The translations under genes were made by a program, and so were the position numbers. From assembly GCA_945873125.1 (NCBI GenBank), contig CAMCBV010000013.1, positions 1 through 64,000 of the forward strand: a stretch of 64,000 nt of DNA, written 5' to 3'. Source of the DNA: Prosthecobacter debontii. GTDB taxonomy: Bacteria; Verrucomicrobiota; Verrucomicrobiia; Verrucomicrobiales; Akkermansiaceae. Below, piece by piece: positions 52,844 to 62,187 of this stretch (its first letter is position 1; each line of letters begins with the position of its first letter). Below the pieces are notes generated by a model. It had not been told where the DNA came from. It made no database searches and was given only the letters and a program-made list of their open reading frames with translations.

Positions 52844-53677
52844 TCAAAGACTCATCTGGTAAGCCTGAAAAATCAGACCCGGCACCAGGAAACAGGCACT
52901 CGTAAGAATTTTGATATCGCAGATATGAAACCGATGAAACGTGCGGTTCAAAACCTGCAACAATGCCGCTGCCGTGAGGATGCAGTAGAAAAAAGGCCTT
53001 GGCGTCTGAGATTCCGCCTGAACCGCAAACACCAAGGCAAAAGCTCCAAGTAAAGTCAGCGGCAAAGAGATCTGCCATTCATCCGGATAGCCGCTTTCTT
53101 GATTTTTTTTACTCAGAGTCCAATGCTCCACAGCGGCCGAGGCGATCGTGGAGAGCAGAGCAAAGCAAATCCATTCCCGCGATAGGAGAAGATCAAGGAT
53201 CGTCAAGTTAGGCAGATAAACATGCGCCATGATGGAAATTCCAAACGCATAAGCCACCCCTGCTAAGAGGTGCTTGGGATAGGATATCTGTCCTTCCGGA
53301 GCTGGGGAGAAATTCGCAAGAGCGAAATAAGCAATAACCAAAACCGCCAAGAGCAGAAGTCGGATATAAATTGACATCGGGAACCCCCAGAGAATGAGCG
53401 CGAATGATAGAATCCCCGCACCAACGGCAGAGGGAGCCAGACGACTGCGCATTTTCTGAAGCGGATCTTTCGGATCCGCCATAAGCGCACTTTTTAGAAG
53501 TTTTAAAGCAATCCCCAGAGCCCATACCATGAGACCGAGTGCGACGTAAGCCTGCCATGGGTGATAGTTCACTCGCCATGTCTTAGCGAAAATAAACAGC
53601 CACAACACCGCGATCAGCGGGGCATCCAATCCCAGCAGATAAATCTGACGCCACCATGGCTTGCGTAGCATTTCCAC
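52844..53677 (-). CDS. polytopic membrane protein of unknown function
   Basis: 277 aa, rich in hydrophobic helices (about seven to nine segments: IYLLGLDAPLIAVLWLFIF, AYVALGLMVWALGIALKLL, LAPSAVGAGILSFALILWGF, LLLLAVLVIAYFALANF and others). A short charged loop (KSALMADPKDPLQKMRSRL) lies between the second and third. The arrangement recalls UbiA-type prenyltransferases, but the Asp-rich motifs of that family are not evident, so I leave it unassigned. It has no close operon partner. Confidence 0.7.
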   Translation of the reverse strand: MEMLRKPWWRQIYLLGLDAPLIAVLWLFIFAKTWRVNYHPWQAYVALGLMVWALGIALKLLKSALMADPKDPLQKMRSRLAPSAVGAGILSFALILWGFPMSIYIRLLLLAVLVIAYFALANFSPAPEGQISYPKHLLAGVAYAFGISIMAHVYLPNLTILDLLLSREWICFALLSTIASAAVEHWTLSKKNQESGYPDEWQISLPLTLLGAFALVFAVQAESQTPRPFFYCILTAAALLQVLNRTFHRFHICDIKILTSACFLVPGLIFQAYQMSL

Positions 53678-53745
53678 GGGGGCAAGTTTCCAGTGAAAGT
53701 GATGAAACGCAAGCGCCGACTATACCCCCAGATAAATCATCTCTG

Positions 53746-55650
53746 TTATGCGGCTAGACGAACCATAGGAGGTATCGGTGCACCAATGGCTTCCGCCGTG
53801 GCTCGTAGCAATTCCATCTCCAAATCATCGACCTTTCCATCGTCCATCACCACCAGCGCACAAAGCCGGAGAATCTGTTGTTTCACAAGGGGTGTGGAAG
53901 CATCCATTTTAGCCAAAGCTTTCGCCACTTTTTGCAGGTCAACCTCGGTTTGATATGGCTCGCGACCCGTATGTTCACGATATTCTTGGAAAGCTTTAGC
54001 CATCACCCCTTCCCCGCCGGAAACTTTTCCGAAAGCCGATAAAAGGTTCATCATCTCGTTTTCAATCTCAGCGAGATTGCGGAATTTGATCGACGGAACC
54101 GGAACCATGCCCGTCCCGATTTCTACATGCCTTCGGATCACTTGTTGAAGCATGAATTCGAACATCTCCACCTGTCCGTCCGCTTCGATGAGCTCTTGAG
54201 TCAAGCTAATGAAATCACGCGCCTCCCGGGCATCCATTTTCCGCAACCAAGCCAATGAGAGATCGACCATGGCCAATTTTTCAATCGATCTTTTTTGTGC
54301 CATTTTTTCACTCCAGCTCATCACCTCACGGGTATTCCTTTCATCAAAACCACGCGCCTTGAGGATATTCGCGGCAAACCGTGAACCGTCCGCATTCGCC
54401 GTCACGAGCAAACCTAACAACAATGCCTTTGCTTGATCTTTGGAAAATTCCTGCCCGTCCCGACCAAATTCAAGACCGCTTCGGATCGTTTCACCGACAT
54501 GACTGTCCATACGGGCATCGCTTCCGATAATCTCCGGACGAGCACTCGCGGCAATCGGTTCAACATGACCCGAGAAGCCCATCGCCCCGCTGAACTCCTC
54601 ATCGCTCTCCAGAGTCAGTGCCTCTGACATTTGTCCATCCCAATGCGGATCGATCGCCTTGATGCGCATCTCCAAAGGCGGATGTGTCGCCATGACCGAA
54701 TTCAAACTGCTGCCCGCAAAAAACATGTGCCGCGCCTCGGTGGCCGCGGGAGCCATGATGTGCCCGTGCTCGGAAAATCCGCCGATTTTTTTCAAAGCCC
54801 CCGCAATCCCATCCGGTAAGCGGGTGAATTGCACCGCCGAGGCGTCTGCCAAAAACTCACGTTGCCGGGAAATCGCCGCTTGAATCAGCCGCGCGAAAAG
54901 CACCCCCACCGAACCCACCAGCCAGATGACCAATCCGGCAACCAACAAAGCCATAATCAACCCCCCGCTGTTTTTGGAATCCCGAGAACCCCGGAAATGC
55001 CGGATCGATTCCATCAAAAACCGACCCACTACCGAAATCATCACCAAGCCAAAAATCCAACCCATCAAGCGGATGTTGAGCTTCATGTCTCCGTTGAGGA
55101 TATGGCTGAACTCATGGGCGACGACACCTTGAAGCTCCGCTCGATTCAACCGCTCCAGCGTGCCGCGTGTCACCCCTATCACCGCATTTGCAGGATCGGT
55201 TCCTGCCGCAAATGCATTGATTCCACTCTCTCTGTCCATGATCCAGACCTCTGGGATCGGAACGCCGGAAGCGATCGCCATTTCCTCCACCACATTCAAC
55301 AGACGTCGCTCATGCGGATCTCGGGTATCCGGCTCAATGGCCCGCCCACCCAAGTTTTCAGCAACCACTTTTCCACCCGCGGAGAGTTGTGTGAGTTTGA
55401 TCAGACTTCCGATCAAAATCAGACCGCCGACAATCACCGTCGTCCAAAGAAATAACTCGGGATTCCACCAGACCAGATCGCTGGTCTTTGTGACGACTTG
55501 AATTCCCTCGGAACTGCTACCGATGTATTGCCAGCCGATAGTGACACACAGATAAATCACCAGAATCACGCCGATCACAGCCAGAGCGAACCACCAAACC
55601 AGCAGGCGGGTCGATTTTCTAGCACGTTCCTGTGCTTCGAAAAAGTTCAT
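53746..55650 (-). CDS. M48 family (HtpX-like) membrane zinc metalloprotease
   Basis: 634 aa; typical HtpX is about 290, so about 300 residues are added at the C-terminus. Two N-terminal membrane helices (about 18-37 and 66-85). The zinc site is HEFSH (His179-Glu180-His183) and Glu265 in RQREFLADASAVQF. Two further membrane helices lie between (about 195-212 and 231-252). The C-terminal part (about 340-634) is helical and soluble and includes a segment (DFISLTQELIEADGQVEMFE) resembling TerB-like tellurite/stress domains. It lies 23 bp downstream of lemA, a frequent pairing. Envelope protein quality control is the likely role. Confidence 0.85.
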   Translation of the reverse strand: MNFFEAQERARKSTRLLVWWFALAVIGVILVIYLCVTIGWQYIGSSSEGIQVVTKTSDLVWWNPELFLWTTVIVGGLILIGSLIKLTQLSAGGKVVAENLGGRAIEPDTRDPHERRLLNVVEEMAIASGVPIPEVWIMDRESGINAFAAGTDPANAVIGVTRGTLERLNRAELQGVVAHEFSHILNGDMKLNIRLMGWIFGLVMISVVGRFLMESIRHFRGSRDSKNSGGLIMALLVAGLVIWLVGSVGVLFARLIQAAISRQREFLADASAVQFTRLPDGIAGALKKIGGFSEHGHIMAPAATEARHMFFAGSSLNSVMATHPPLEMRIKAIDPHWDGQMSEALTLESDEEFSGAMGFSGHVEPIAASARPEIIGSDARMDSHVGETIRSGLEFGRDGQEFSKDQAKALLLGLLVTANADGSRFAANILKARGFDERNTREVMSWSEKMAQKRSIEKLAMVDLSLAWLRKMDAREARDFISLTQELIEADGQVEMFEFMLQQVIRRHVEIGTGMVPVPSIKFRNLAEIENEMMNLLSAFGKVSGGEGVMAKAFQEYREHTGREPYQTEVDLQKVAKALAKMDASTPLVKQQILRLCALVVMDDGKVDDLEMELLRATAEAIGAPIPPMVRLAA

Positions 55651-55673
55651 CGGCGTGGAAGGGTTGGGAGAGT

Positions 55674-56273
55674 TCAGAATTGAACCTTAGGAGCCACACG
55701 CTCGGCCTCAGCTTCAACCTCGAACAACGCGGCTTCTTGGAAAGAAAAAATTCCCGCGACAAGGTTGTTGGGAAACACCTCACGTTTATTGTTAAACGCA
55801 AGCACCGAATCGTTGTAGGCTTGGCGGGAGAACGCCACTTTGTTCTCCGTGGTCGTCAGCTCCTCGGTCAGTTGCATCATGTTCTGATTTGCCTTGAGAT
55901 CTGGATAAGCCTCGGACACAGCGAACAGGCGCCCCATCACTCCGCCAAGTCCCGCCTCTGCATGGCTCAATTGACTCAGCGCTGCCGGATCTCCCGGATT
56001 TGCAGCGGCTGCGATACGCGCATCGGAAGCCACATTTCTTGCGGCAATGACTGCCTCAAGGGTTTGACGCTCATGACCCATGTAAGCCTTTGCTGTCTCA
56101 ACCAAATTCGGAATCAAATCATACCGGCGTTTCAACTGCACATCGATCTGCGAAAATGCATTTTTGTACATATTACGCAAACGGACGAGACCGTTGTAAA
56201 CGACCACGACATAAATTCCGATCAATGCAAGAATTCCGACAACAACAACTGTAAAAATCAAACCCGTATCCAT
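55674..56273 (-). CDS. lemA: LemA family protein
   Basis: 199 aa. One N-terminal membrane helix (FTVVVVGILALIGIYVVVVY), then the conserved coiled-coil LemA domain: YNGLVRLRNMYKNAFSQIDV, QLKRRYDLIPNLVETAKAYM, GHERQTLEAVIAARN, and LKANQNMMQLTEELTTTENK with VAFSRQAYND near the end. Membrane-anchored helical bundle facing outside; in many bacteria it is encoded with an M48 protease, as here. Confidence 0.95.
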   Translation of the reverse strand: MDTGLIFTVVVVGILALIGIYVVVVYNGLVRLRNMYKNAFSQIDVQLKRRYDLIPNLVETAKAYMGHERQTLEAVIAARNVASDARIAAAANPGDPAALSQLSHAEAGLGGVMGRLFAVSEAYPDLKANQNMMQLTEELTTTENKVAFSRQAYNDSVLAFNNKREVFPNNLVAGIFSFQEAALFEVEAEAERVAPKVQF

Positions 56274-56338
56274 GATGAAACGATTCTTAATGCATGAAGC
56301 AAAGAATGACCAATTTTAATTTCAACAAATCCGTCACT

Positions 56339-57709
56339 TTATCTACCCCGTCCACGTCCGCCACCTCCCCACATGGATTGGCCTTTCAAAAGACGCTCTT
56401 TCATATCGGCGGAAATCACATCCGTTGAATTGATATACTCTGTGGCTGCCGCCTTGTCCTCCTGCATCCAGCGGGCTGCAAGCACTCCCGTGGCGCGACT
56501 GCGTTCACCCTCATCCGAGATCATTGCCGCCACTTCAACGAGCTGCGCAGGAGGCGTGGAACGGTTACTCCAAATGTAGGTCTCCGCCGCACGATCCTTC
56601 ACCGCTGGTGAGGTCTGTGACTGAATAAAACTCAAGGCTGCCGCCGAATCGGAAGCGGCCCATATCGGCATCACCTCCCGCATCGAATCACTTTTCGCGG
56701 TGTCATCCAGGGTGTTCAACCAATTCATCGAGCCACGCACATCCGTCTTTGCGTAATTTTTCGCAACGACTGGCACTGCATCCGCACGGGCTTCCAAATC
56801 CGTCATTTTTCCCAACTCCGTGGCTGCCTGTGCGGGATTACTCTGTGCCAAACCCTCAATGGCGGCAGACATGGCATGCGCACGATCACTTTCGGGTAAA
56901 CCGGCCACCCAAGCGCTTGCCTGATTGAAATCTTTCTGTGCCCATTGCTTGGCGATGCTCTCGTATGCCCCGCCACGAGCGTCCTCGCTCATTACGCCAG
57001 CCATACTGACCGCCCTCATCGGATCGGATTTCGCAACCTCAGAAATCACCGTGCTCATGGCCGCTGCACTGTTGCTAGACAAACCTGAAGCCCAAGCCAT
57101 CGCCGCAGTGGGATCCTGCTTTGCCCATTCTCCCGCAATGATTTCGGAAGGTCCTTGAGCACCCATGCCTCCACGACCCCGTCCGCCCATCAGGTTCATC
57201 ATCGCAAACTGGGCTGGATTTTCCGAGTAATACTTCGCCGCATTCACCGGATCCGCACTCGCCCACCCCTGCAAGACGGTCGGTCTGACGAATGCCCCAC
57301 CAAAGCCCATGGTATCCGTGTAGGCCATCGCCGCGGTCGGATCAACTTCCGCCCATTTTCCAAAAAGCAACACACCCGCGAGGATACGCTCGTTAAACGG
57401 CAATGACTCCAATTTATCCGCCTCGGCCGAAAACTGAGCCGGTCCCAATTTGGAATAAAAATCCAATAAGGACTGCACTCGGTTGCTCTGACCCGGTTGT
57501 CGGTAAATTTCATCCAGGCTCCGCGTTTTCCTATCATTCTTGGAGGCTCGTGATCCATCCAGACTACTGCGATCTGAAACGCGAGTGCGCATGTGCGATT
57601 CCACCGATGCCGTCTCCTTTTCCGGTGAGTCTCCAGATTTTCCAATCCCAAAGCCCACACCCAAACCTATTGCCAGAGCCGCACCCGGCATGAAAAAAGT
57701 TGATTTCAT
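56339..57709 (-). CDS. secreted tandem-repeat protein (helical repeats, W-x-x-x-DP type) with RG-rich end
   Basis: 456 aa; N-terminal signal or anchor (FFMPGAALAIGLGVGFGIGK). From about residue 110 it has roughly nine repeats of about 33 aa around a motif like 'GEWAKQDPTAAMAWASGLSS' (also GWASADPVNAAKYYSE, KQWAQKDFNQASAWVAGLPE, ARWMQEDKAAATEYINS), which should make an alpha-solenoid. The C-terminus is GGGGRGRGR. Similar repeat proteins are frequent, uncharacterised, in Verrucomicrobia. It does not share an operon with rpsI: a terminator lies between. Confidence 0.75.
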   Translation of the reverse strand: MKSTFFMPGAALAIGLGVGFGIGKSGDSPEKETASVESHMRTRVSDRSSLDGSRASKNDRKTRSLDEIYRQPGQSNRVQSLLDFYSKLGPAQFSAEADKLESLPFNERILAGVLLFGKWAEVDPTAAMAYTDTMGFGGAFVRPTVLQGWASADPVNAAKYYSENPAQFAMMNLMGGRGRGGMGAQGPSEIIAGEWAKQDPTAAMAWASGLSSNSAAAMSTVISEVAKSDPMRAVSMAGVMSEDARGGAYESIAKQWAQKDFNQASAWVAGLPESDRAHAMSAAIEGLAQSNPAQAATELGKMTDLEARADAVPVVAKNYAKTDVRGSMNWLNTLDDTAKSDSMREVMPIWAASDSAAALSFIQSQTSPAVKDRAAETYIWSNRSTPPAQLVEVAAMISDEGERSRATGVLAARWMQEDKAAATEYINSTDVISADMKERLLKGQSMWGGGGRGRGR

Positions 57710-57770
57710 ATGATTTCGGTCGAAACCCCACCCAGAACGAATAGTTGCGCGCGGTTTTTATCAAATAAAC

Positions 57771-57802
57771 AAAAAAGCCGCATCGTGTGATGCGGCTTTT
57801 TG
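57771..57802 (-). terminator. intrinsic terminator of the rplM-rpsI operon (symmetric)
   Basis: Arms AAAAAGCCGCATC / GATGCGGCTTTTT (57772-57784 and 57789-57801) with a four-base loop. It is A/T-flanked on both sides and so works in either direction. Confidence 0.88.
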
Positions 57803-57822
57803 TAAAAAGAGACTGAGAAATA

Positions 57823-58218
57823 TTAACGTTTCGAGAACTGGAAGCGGGCGCGAGCACCTGGCTGACCTGGCTTCTTGCGCTCTTTCATACGCGGGTCACG
57901 GGTAAGGAACCCTTCCGGCTTCACCAAACCACGGTTGGCTGGATCAACCTTCGTGAGAGCACGTGAAATCGCATGACGGATTGCAATCGCTTGAGCATTT
58001 TTGCCACCGCCCTTGACGACGACCTGCACATCGAACTTGTTGACCATGTTAACCACTTGGAAAGGTGCGATGACGGCATTTTGAAGATCAATCGTCGGAA
58101 AGTATTCTTCAAAAGAGAGACCGTTGATGGTCATTTCTCCGGATCCTTCGGTGATTCTTGCGTGGGCAACAGCGGTTTTGCGGCGTCCGGTGGAACTATG
58201 AGTGACAGTAGCTGGCAT
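57823..58218 (-). CDS. rpsI: 30S ribosomal protein S9
   Basis: 131 aa from ATG 58218 (MPATVTHSSTGRRKTAVAHA); the open frame to 58356 is only read-through antisense. Canonical S9: GRRKTAVAHARI, INGLSFEEYF, VKGGGKNAQAIAIRHAISRA, and the C-terminal GARARFQFSKR tail that reaches the decoding site. It lies 20 bp after rplM, the usual pair. Confidence 0.98.
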   Translation of the reverse strand: MPATVTHSSTGRRKTAVAHARITEGSGEMTINGLSFEEYFPTIDLQNAVIAPFQVVNMVNKFDVQVVVKGGGKNAQAIAIRHAISRALTKVDPANRGLVKPEGFLTRDPRMKERKKPGQPGARARFQFSKR

Positions 58219-58238
58219 AATGTTTGGGAAAAGGTAAA

Positions 58239-58670
58239 TTAGCGAACTTCGTGAGCAACGGGTTGCTGCGCTTCGTGTGGATGTGACGCACCGGCGTAAA
58301 CTTTGAGTTTGCCGAATTGAGCACGACCGAGACGAGTTTTTGGAATCATTCCCCAAACTGCGCGTTCAACCAACATGGTCGGACGGCGCTCACGGAGTTT
58401 GTGAGGAGTTTCGACTTTCTTGCCGCCCACATAACCCGTGAAACGGGTGTAAATTTTTTCGGTCTCCTTGTTTCCACTCAGCACGCATTGGTCTGCATTG
58501 ATCACGATGACGAAATCGCCAGTGTCAACGTGGGTGGTGAAGATCGGCTTGTTCTTGCCACGAAGTAAACGTGCGGCTTCAACGGCAACTTGGCCGAGAA
58601 CTTTGCCTTTGGCGTCGATCACATACCATTTGCGTTCGACTTCGTGTGGCTTGGCGGAAAATGTTTTCAT
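58239..58670 (-). CDS. rplM: 50S ribosomal protein L13
   Basis: 143 aa from ATG 58670 ([20 protein letters not shown]); the frame to 58760 is not used. Canonical L13 blocks: [52 protein letters not shown] and [20 protein letters not shown]. First gene of the rplM-rpsI operon. Confidence 0.98.
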   Translation of the reverse strand: MKTFSAKPHEVERKWYVIDAKGKVLGQVAVEAARLLRGKNKPIFTTHVDTGDFVIVINADQCVLSGNKETEKIYTRFTGYVGGKKVETPHKLRERRPTMLVERAVWGMIPKTRLGRAQFGKLKVYAGASHPHEAQQPVAHEVR

Positions 58671-58731
58671 TTCGATGTAATAGAGGAAACTTCTTAAGAG
58701 CTTGAAATCGCTCCCAACTGAAGGGGCGCGA

Positions 58732-58760
58732 AAACTAGGCAGCTGCCTGCCACCTGTCAA
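58732..58760 (-). promoter_or_regulatory. candidate sigma-70 promoter of rplM-rpsI
   Basis: TTGACA (minus strand, 58755-58760), 17 bp, TAGTTT (58732-58737), about 60 bp before the rplM start. Same GATTGACAG context as the candidate promoter of ppdK. Confidence 0.5.
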
Positions 58761-58885
58761 TCGGGAAATCTTGAGAATTTTTCGATTTTTTTCGCACTAG
58801 CTTAAAGGCACCTATTTCAAAAGAATATGGCGTTTGTGAAATTTCTCTCGCCCAAGACCGCCAAGCCACCCAATCTCCGCCCCCT

Positions 58886-60001
58886 ATGCTCAAAGCAGGA
58901 ATCGTAGGTCTACCAAACGTCGGAAAATCAACCCTTTTTAACGCAGTCACGCGCACCCGCAAGGCTGAAGCGGCGAATTATCCATTCTGCACCATCGACC
59001 CCAATGTCGGCATCGTGATGGTTCCCGACGAACGTCTGGCGGTACTTTCCAAAATCTCTGGATCACAGAAACTCGTCCCAACCGCGATCGAATTTGTCGA
59101 TATCGCCGGTCTTGTCGCCGGTGCATCGGAAGGTGCCGGCCTTGGAAATAAATTTCTCGCCAACATCCGTGAGACGGATGCGATCGTTCAGGTTGTCCGT
59201 TGTTTCGTGAATGATGACATCATTCACGAGCTGGGCTCCGTCGATCCGATTCGTGATATTGAGATCATTAACGCCGAACTCATCCTCGCCGATATGTCGG
59301 CTCTCGAGAAACGCCGCCATAGCCGCGAGAAAAAGGCCAAAGGCGGCGATAAGGAATCGAAAAAAGAAGTCGAGCTTATCGATATCATTATGCCTCACCT
59401 CGATCAGGGTAAACCTGCGCTGACCCTCGATTTTTCGGAAGATGACCTCGAGATCGTCAAAGGGTTTTTCCTGCTTTCCTCAAAACGTACCATTTATGCC
59501 TGCAACGTTGCCGAGGACGAATTGGCATCCGCCGTTGAAAATCCGGACTCACATCCGGAAGTCGCGAAGGTTCGCAAATTTGCTGCCGAACACTCGGGTG
59601 CTCAAGCCGTGGTGATCTCGGCAAGGATCGAGGAAGAGCTCTCGGATTTATCACATGAGGAAGCTGCCGAATTTCTCGCCGACATGGGCGTGAAAGATTC
59701 CGGTGTTTCCAGCCTCATCCGCGGAGTTTACCACTTGCTCGGTCTGCGCACCTACCTCACCACTGGTGTTCAGGAGACCCGTGCGTGGACCATCACCCAG
59801 GGTGACAAGGCACCCGCTGCGGCAGGTGTCATTCATACCGATTTCGAGCGCGGTTTCATTGCCGCGGAAGTCGTGCACTATGACGATCTTGTTGCTGCCG
59901 GTTCCAAAGCCGTGGCGAAAACTGCAGGAAAAGTCCGCATCGAGGGCAAGGAATATGTGGTTAAAGACGGCGATGTGATCGAGTTCCGCTTCAACGTCTG
60001 A
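58886..60001 (+). CDS. ychF: ribosome-binding ATPase YchF (OLA1/EngD family)
   Basis: 371 aa, the usual length. P-loop GLPNVGKST at 8-16, switch region [20 protein letters not shown], and the family-specific NxxE motif (NVAEDE, in place of the NKxD of true GTPases), which makes it prefer ATP. Coiled-coil insert around 135-160 ([20 protein letters not shown]) and a C-terminal TGS domain ([20 protein letters not shown] ... [12 protein letters not shown]-type end). Divergent from rplM. Confidence 0.97.
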   Translation: MLKAGIVGLPNVGKSTLFNAVTRTRKAEAANYPFCTIDPNVGIVMVPDERLAVLSKISGSQKLVPTAIEFVDIAGLVAGASEGAGLGNKFLANIRETDAIVQVVRCFVNDDIIHELGSVDPIRDIEIINAELILADMSALEKRRHSREKKAKGGDKESKKEVELIDIIMPHLDQGKPALTLDFSEDDLEIVKGFFLLSSKRTIYACNVAEDELASAVENPDSHPEVAKVRKFAAEHSGAQAVVISARIEEELSDLSHEEAAEFLADMGVKDSGVSSLIRGVYHLLGLRTYLTTGVQETRAWTITQGDKAPAAAGVIHTDFERGFIAAEVVHYDDLVAAGSKAVAKTAGKVRIEGKEYVVKDGDVIEFRFNV

Positions 60002-60013
60002 TCAGGAAATCAT

Positions 60014-60847
60014 TCAACGTGAATTGCCATCAGCCTTTTCTTGGGGCTCGGTCGGAGTCTCTTTTTTGATGTCCTCTTTGTTGACCACAGCTTTCAGCAA
60101 GCCCTCGCCGGTATCTTTTTCATGCCGCGCGTTTGCTCCATAGAAAAAAGCGCCAGCGATTGCGATGAGTGCGAACAGGATAAAGCCTGAACCTATAGTA
60201 ACCGCTTTGGATTCGAAATATTCATCTCTATCCGAATTTTTTTCAGCTCTTTCGGCTCTCTCGCGTTTTCTCGCTTTATCGGCCTGATTACGTTTTTCAG
60301 CCTTCTCAAGTTTTGCGGCTTGTTTGGCCTCCTCAAGCTTTGCAGCTTTTTCGCGCTTCTCGCGTTTGATGTCCTCTTTAGAATCCTCGAAGTCCTCATC
60401 CTTCTGGTTTTTTTGATTCTCGGACTTCTCATTTATAGCCGCTGGCAATTCAGGAAGTTTGTCCAAATCATCTTCATCCTCTTCGACTTGATACTCGTCG
60501 GCCGCTGGCAAGACGAGTCTTTCCGACTCAGATGACAACACGGCAAGCTCATCTTCATTGAGGGTGAATCCGAATTCAACATCACCAAGTTTTACGACCA
60601 TCCCCGTATGTAAATCAGCCTGTTGATGGCGGATGCCGTCGATCTTGATCCCGTTGGTCGACCCTACATCGATCAATTGATATCCACCCTCTACCCTGAG
60701 CATCTCTGCATGCTTGCCGGAAACCGAGCCAGAGCCGACCACAATATCGTTTTCAGGATTGCGGCCAATGGTGACGACCTCTCTTTTGAGATCGAAACGA
60801 TAAGGCTGCGGAGAATTTTCAGGGACGGTAAGGGTGACGCGTGGCAT
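60014..60847 (-). CDS. FHA-domain protein with charged linker and membrane helix
   Basis: 277 aa. N-terminal FHA domain (about 15-95): TIGRNPENDIVVGSGSVSGKH, with the phosphothreonine-binding Gly-Arg, Ser and His residues, and DVGSTNGIKIDG. A highly charged Lys/Glu/Arg-rich segment (about 140-215; KREKREKAAKLEEAKQAAKL) should form a long helix or coiled coil, followed by one membrane helix (about 225-247; SGFILFALIAIAGAFFYGAN). It looks like a membrane-tethered reader of phosphorylated proteins. Convergent with ychF; 12 bp between stops. Confidence 0.85.
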   Translation of the reverse strand: MPRVTLTVPENSPQPYRFDLKREVVTIGRNPENDIVVGSGSVSGKHAEMLRVEGGYQLIDVGSTNGIKIDGIRHQQADLHTGMVVKLGDVEFGFTLNEDELAVLSSESERLVLPAADEYQVEEDEDDLDKLPELPAAINEKSENQKNQKDEDFEDSKEDIKREKREKAAKLEEAKQAAKLEKAEKRNQADKARKRERAERAEKNSDRDEYFESKAVTIGSGFILFALIAIAGAFFYGANARHEKDTGEGLLKAVVNKEDIKKETPTEPQEKADGNSR

Positions 60848-60970
60848 GGAACTTCAGGTGATGAAGTCACTTCTAAGTTATAATTTCAGAATGTGCAGCA
60901 GTAAATTCCGCTTTGTTCACAATTCTTTCCAGTTGCCAGCCAACACGGTATCTGCTTGCTTCTCAGCACC

Positions 60971-61291
60971 ATGTCCAACGCCACCAACGTTCTCTCCACC
61001 GGAATTGAAATCATCGGTTCCATTCGTTTTTCCAATGACATGATCATCGATGGGAAGGTCGAAGGCGAAATCACTTCAGACAAAGGCAAGGTCACCATTG
61101 GTGAGAATGCCCAAATCAAAGGCGACATCACAGCTGGCGAGGTCAAGGTTTTCGGTAAAATCGAAGGTAAAATCACCTCACATCGCTGCGAACTCAAAGA
61201 CAAGTCCAAGATCACCGGGGATATCAAATCCAAGGTGTTCTCGATGGAGGAAGGCGCTCAACTCACGGGTCGTACGGAGATCGGTGGCTGA
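60971..61291 (+). CDS. bactofilin
   Basis: 106 aa from ATG 60971 (MSNATNVLSTGIEIIGSIRF); a TTG at 60956 would add five residues. The single DUF583/bactofilin beta-helix domain has the repeating pattern 'hxhxGxhxG': IIDGKVEGEITSDKGKVTIG, ENAQIKGDITAGEVKVFGKI, KITGDIKSKVFSMEEGAQLT. It self-assembles into cytoskeletal filaments involved in cell shape. Close to the minimal size for the family, with very short flanks. Confidence 0.95.
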   Translation: MSNATNVLSTGIEIIGSIRFSNDMIIDGKVEGEITSDKGKVTIGENAQIKGDITAGEVKVFGKIEGKITSHRCELKDKSKITGDIKSKVFSMEEGAQLTGRTEIGG

Positions 61292-61308
61292 TACGCCTGC
61301 CTTTCAGG

Positions 61309-62121
61309 TTAATTCACCGTCAAAGCAAATCTCTCGATCTCGAGGCACTTGCCGGTTGAAGGATCCGCCGCCACGATCACTCCGCAGAGTTTGACCGCAC
61401 CTTTTGCGATAGGAAAACGCGTGGGCATTCCCGTCCTGAATCTCCAGACCACGGATTCCACGCAGCGCCCTAACACAGATTCCTCTGGCCCGCACATCCC
61501 CGCATCGGTCAGGTATCCCGTGCCCCCGGGAAAAATCGTTTCATCCGCCGTTTGCACATGAGTATGGGTGCCGACCACCAAGGTCGCCTTGCCATCCAGC
61601 ATCCGTCCCATGGCAATTTTCTCGGAAGTTGTCTCGGCATGGAAATCCAAAACGATCACCTTCACACCTTGCTCGTTCAATCGGTCGATTTCATTTTCCA
61701 CGATGATGAACGGATTATCCAGAGGCGGTTGAATGAAGCTTCTGCCTTGGGCCTGGATCACGCCGACTTTGCATTTTTCCGTCCCCAAAACCACGCTGCC
61801 ATTTCCAGGAGTTCCATCCGGATAATTGATCGGCCGCAACAATCGCGGCTCGGTTGGAAAATAATTCACAATCTCTTGCTGATCCCAAACATGATCGCCA
61901 GTGGTAATCACCGCGGCACCGGCACGCAGCAGATCGATGCTAATTTTCGAGGTAATACCTTTTCCACCCGCCGAGTTCTCGCCATTCACGATCACAAAAT
62001 CGATCTGATGACGCGCGCGGATATCAGCCAAATTTTCAATCACCGCCTGACGACCCGGCTCGCCCACGATATCACCCAAAAACAAGATGCGGATCGGTTC
62101 TGCGTTTTTTGTCTCACTCAT
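61309..62121 (-). CDS. YmdB-type metallophosphoesterase (TIGR00282; cyclic-nucleotide phosphodiesterase family)
   Basis: 270 aa. Metal-binding blocks of the family: FLGDIVGEPGRQAV (N-terminus), FVIVNGENSAGGKGIT, ITTGDHVWDQQEIV, VLDFHAETTSEK, and VGTHTHVQTADETIFPGGTG ending in YLTDAGMCGP. Homologues (YmdB) hydrolyse 2',3'- or 3',5'-cAMP and influence biofilm and sporulation choices in Bacillus. Convergent with the bactofilin gene, 17 bp between them. Confidence 0.93.
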   Translation of the reverse strand: MSETKNAEPIRILFLGDIVGEPGRQAVIENLADIRARHQIDFVIVNGENSAGGKGITSKISIDLLRAGAAVITTGDHVWDQQEIVNYFPTEPRLLRPINYPDGTPGNGSVVLGTEKCKVGVIQAQGRSFIQPPLDNPFIIVENEIDRLNEQGVKVIVLDFHAETTSEKIAMGRMLDGKATLVVGTHTHVQTADETIFPGGTGYLTDAGMCGPEESVLGRCVESVVWRFRTGMPTRFPIAKGAVKLCGVIVAADPSTGKCLEIERFALTVN

Positions 62122-62187
62122 TTCAAATCAGTTGTTCGTGAAACAATCTCACAAACAACTCAAAACTCTCTTGAAACCGTCACAAAG

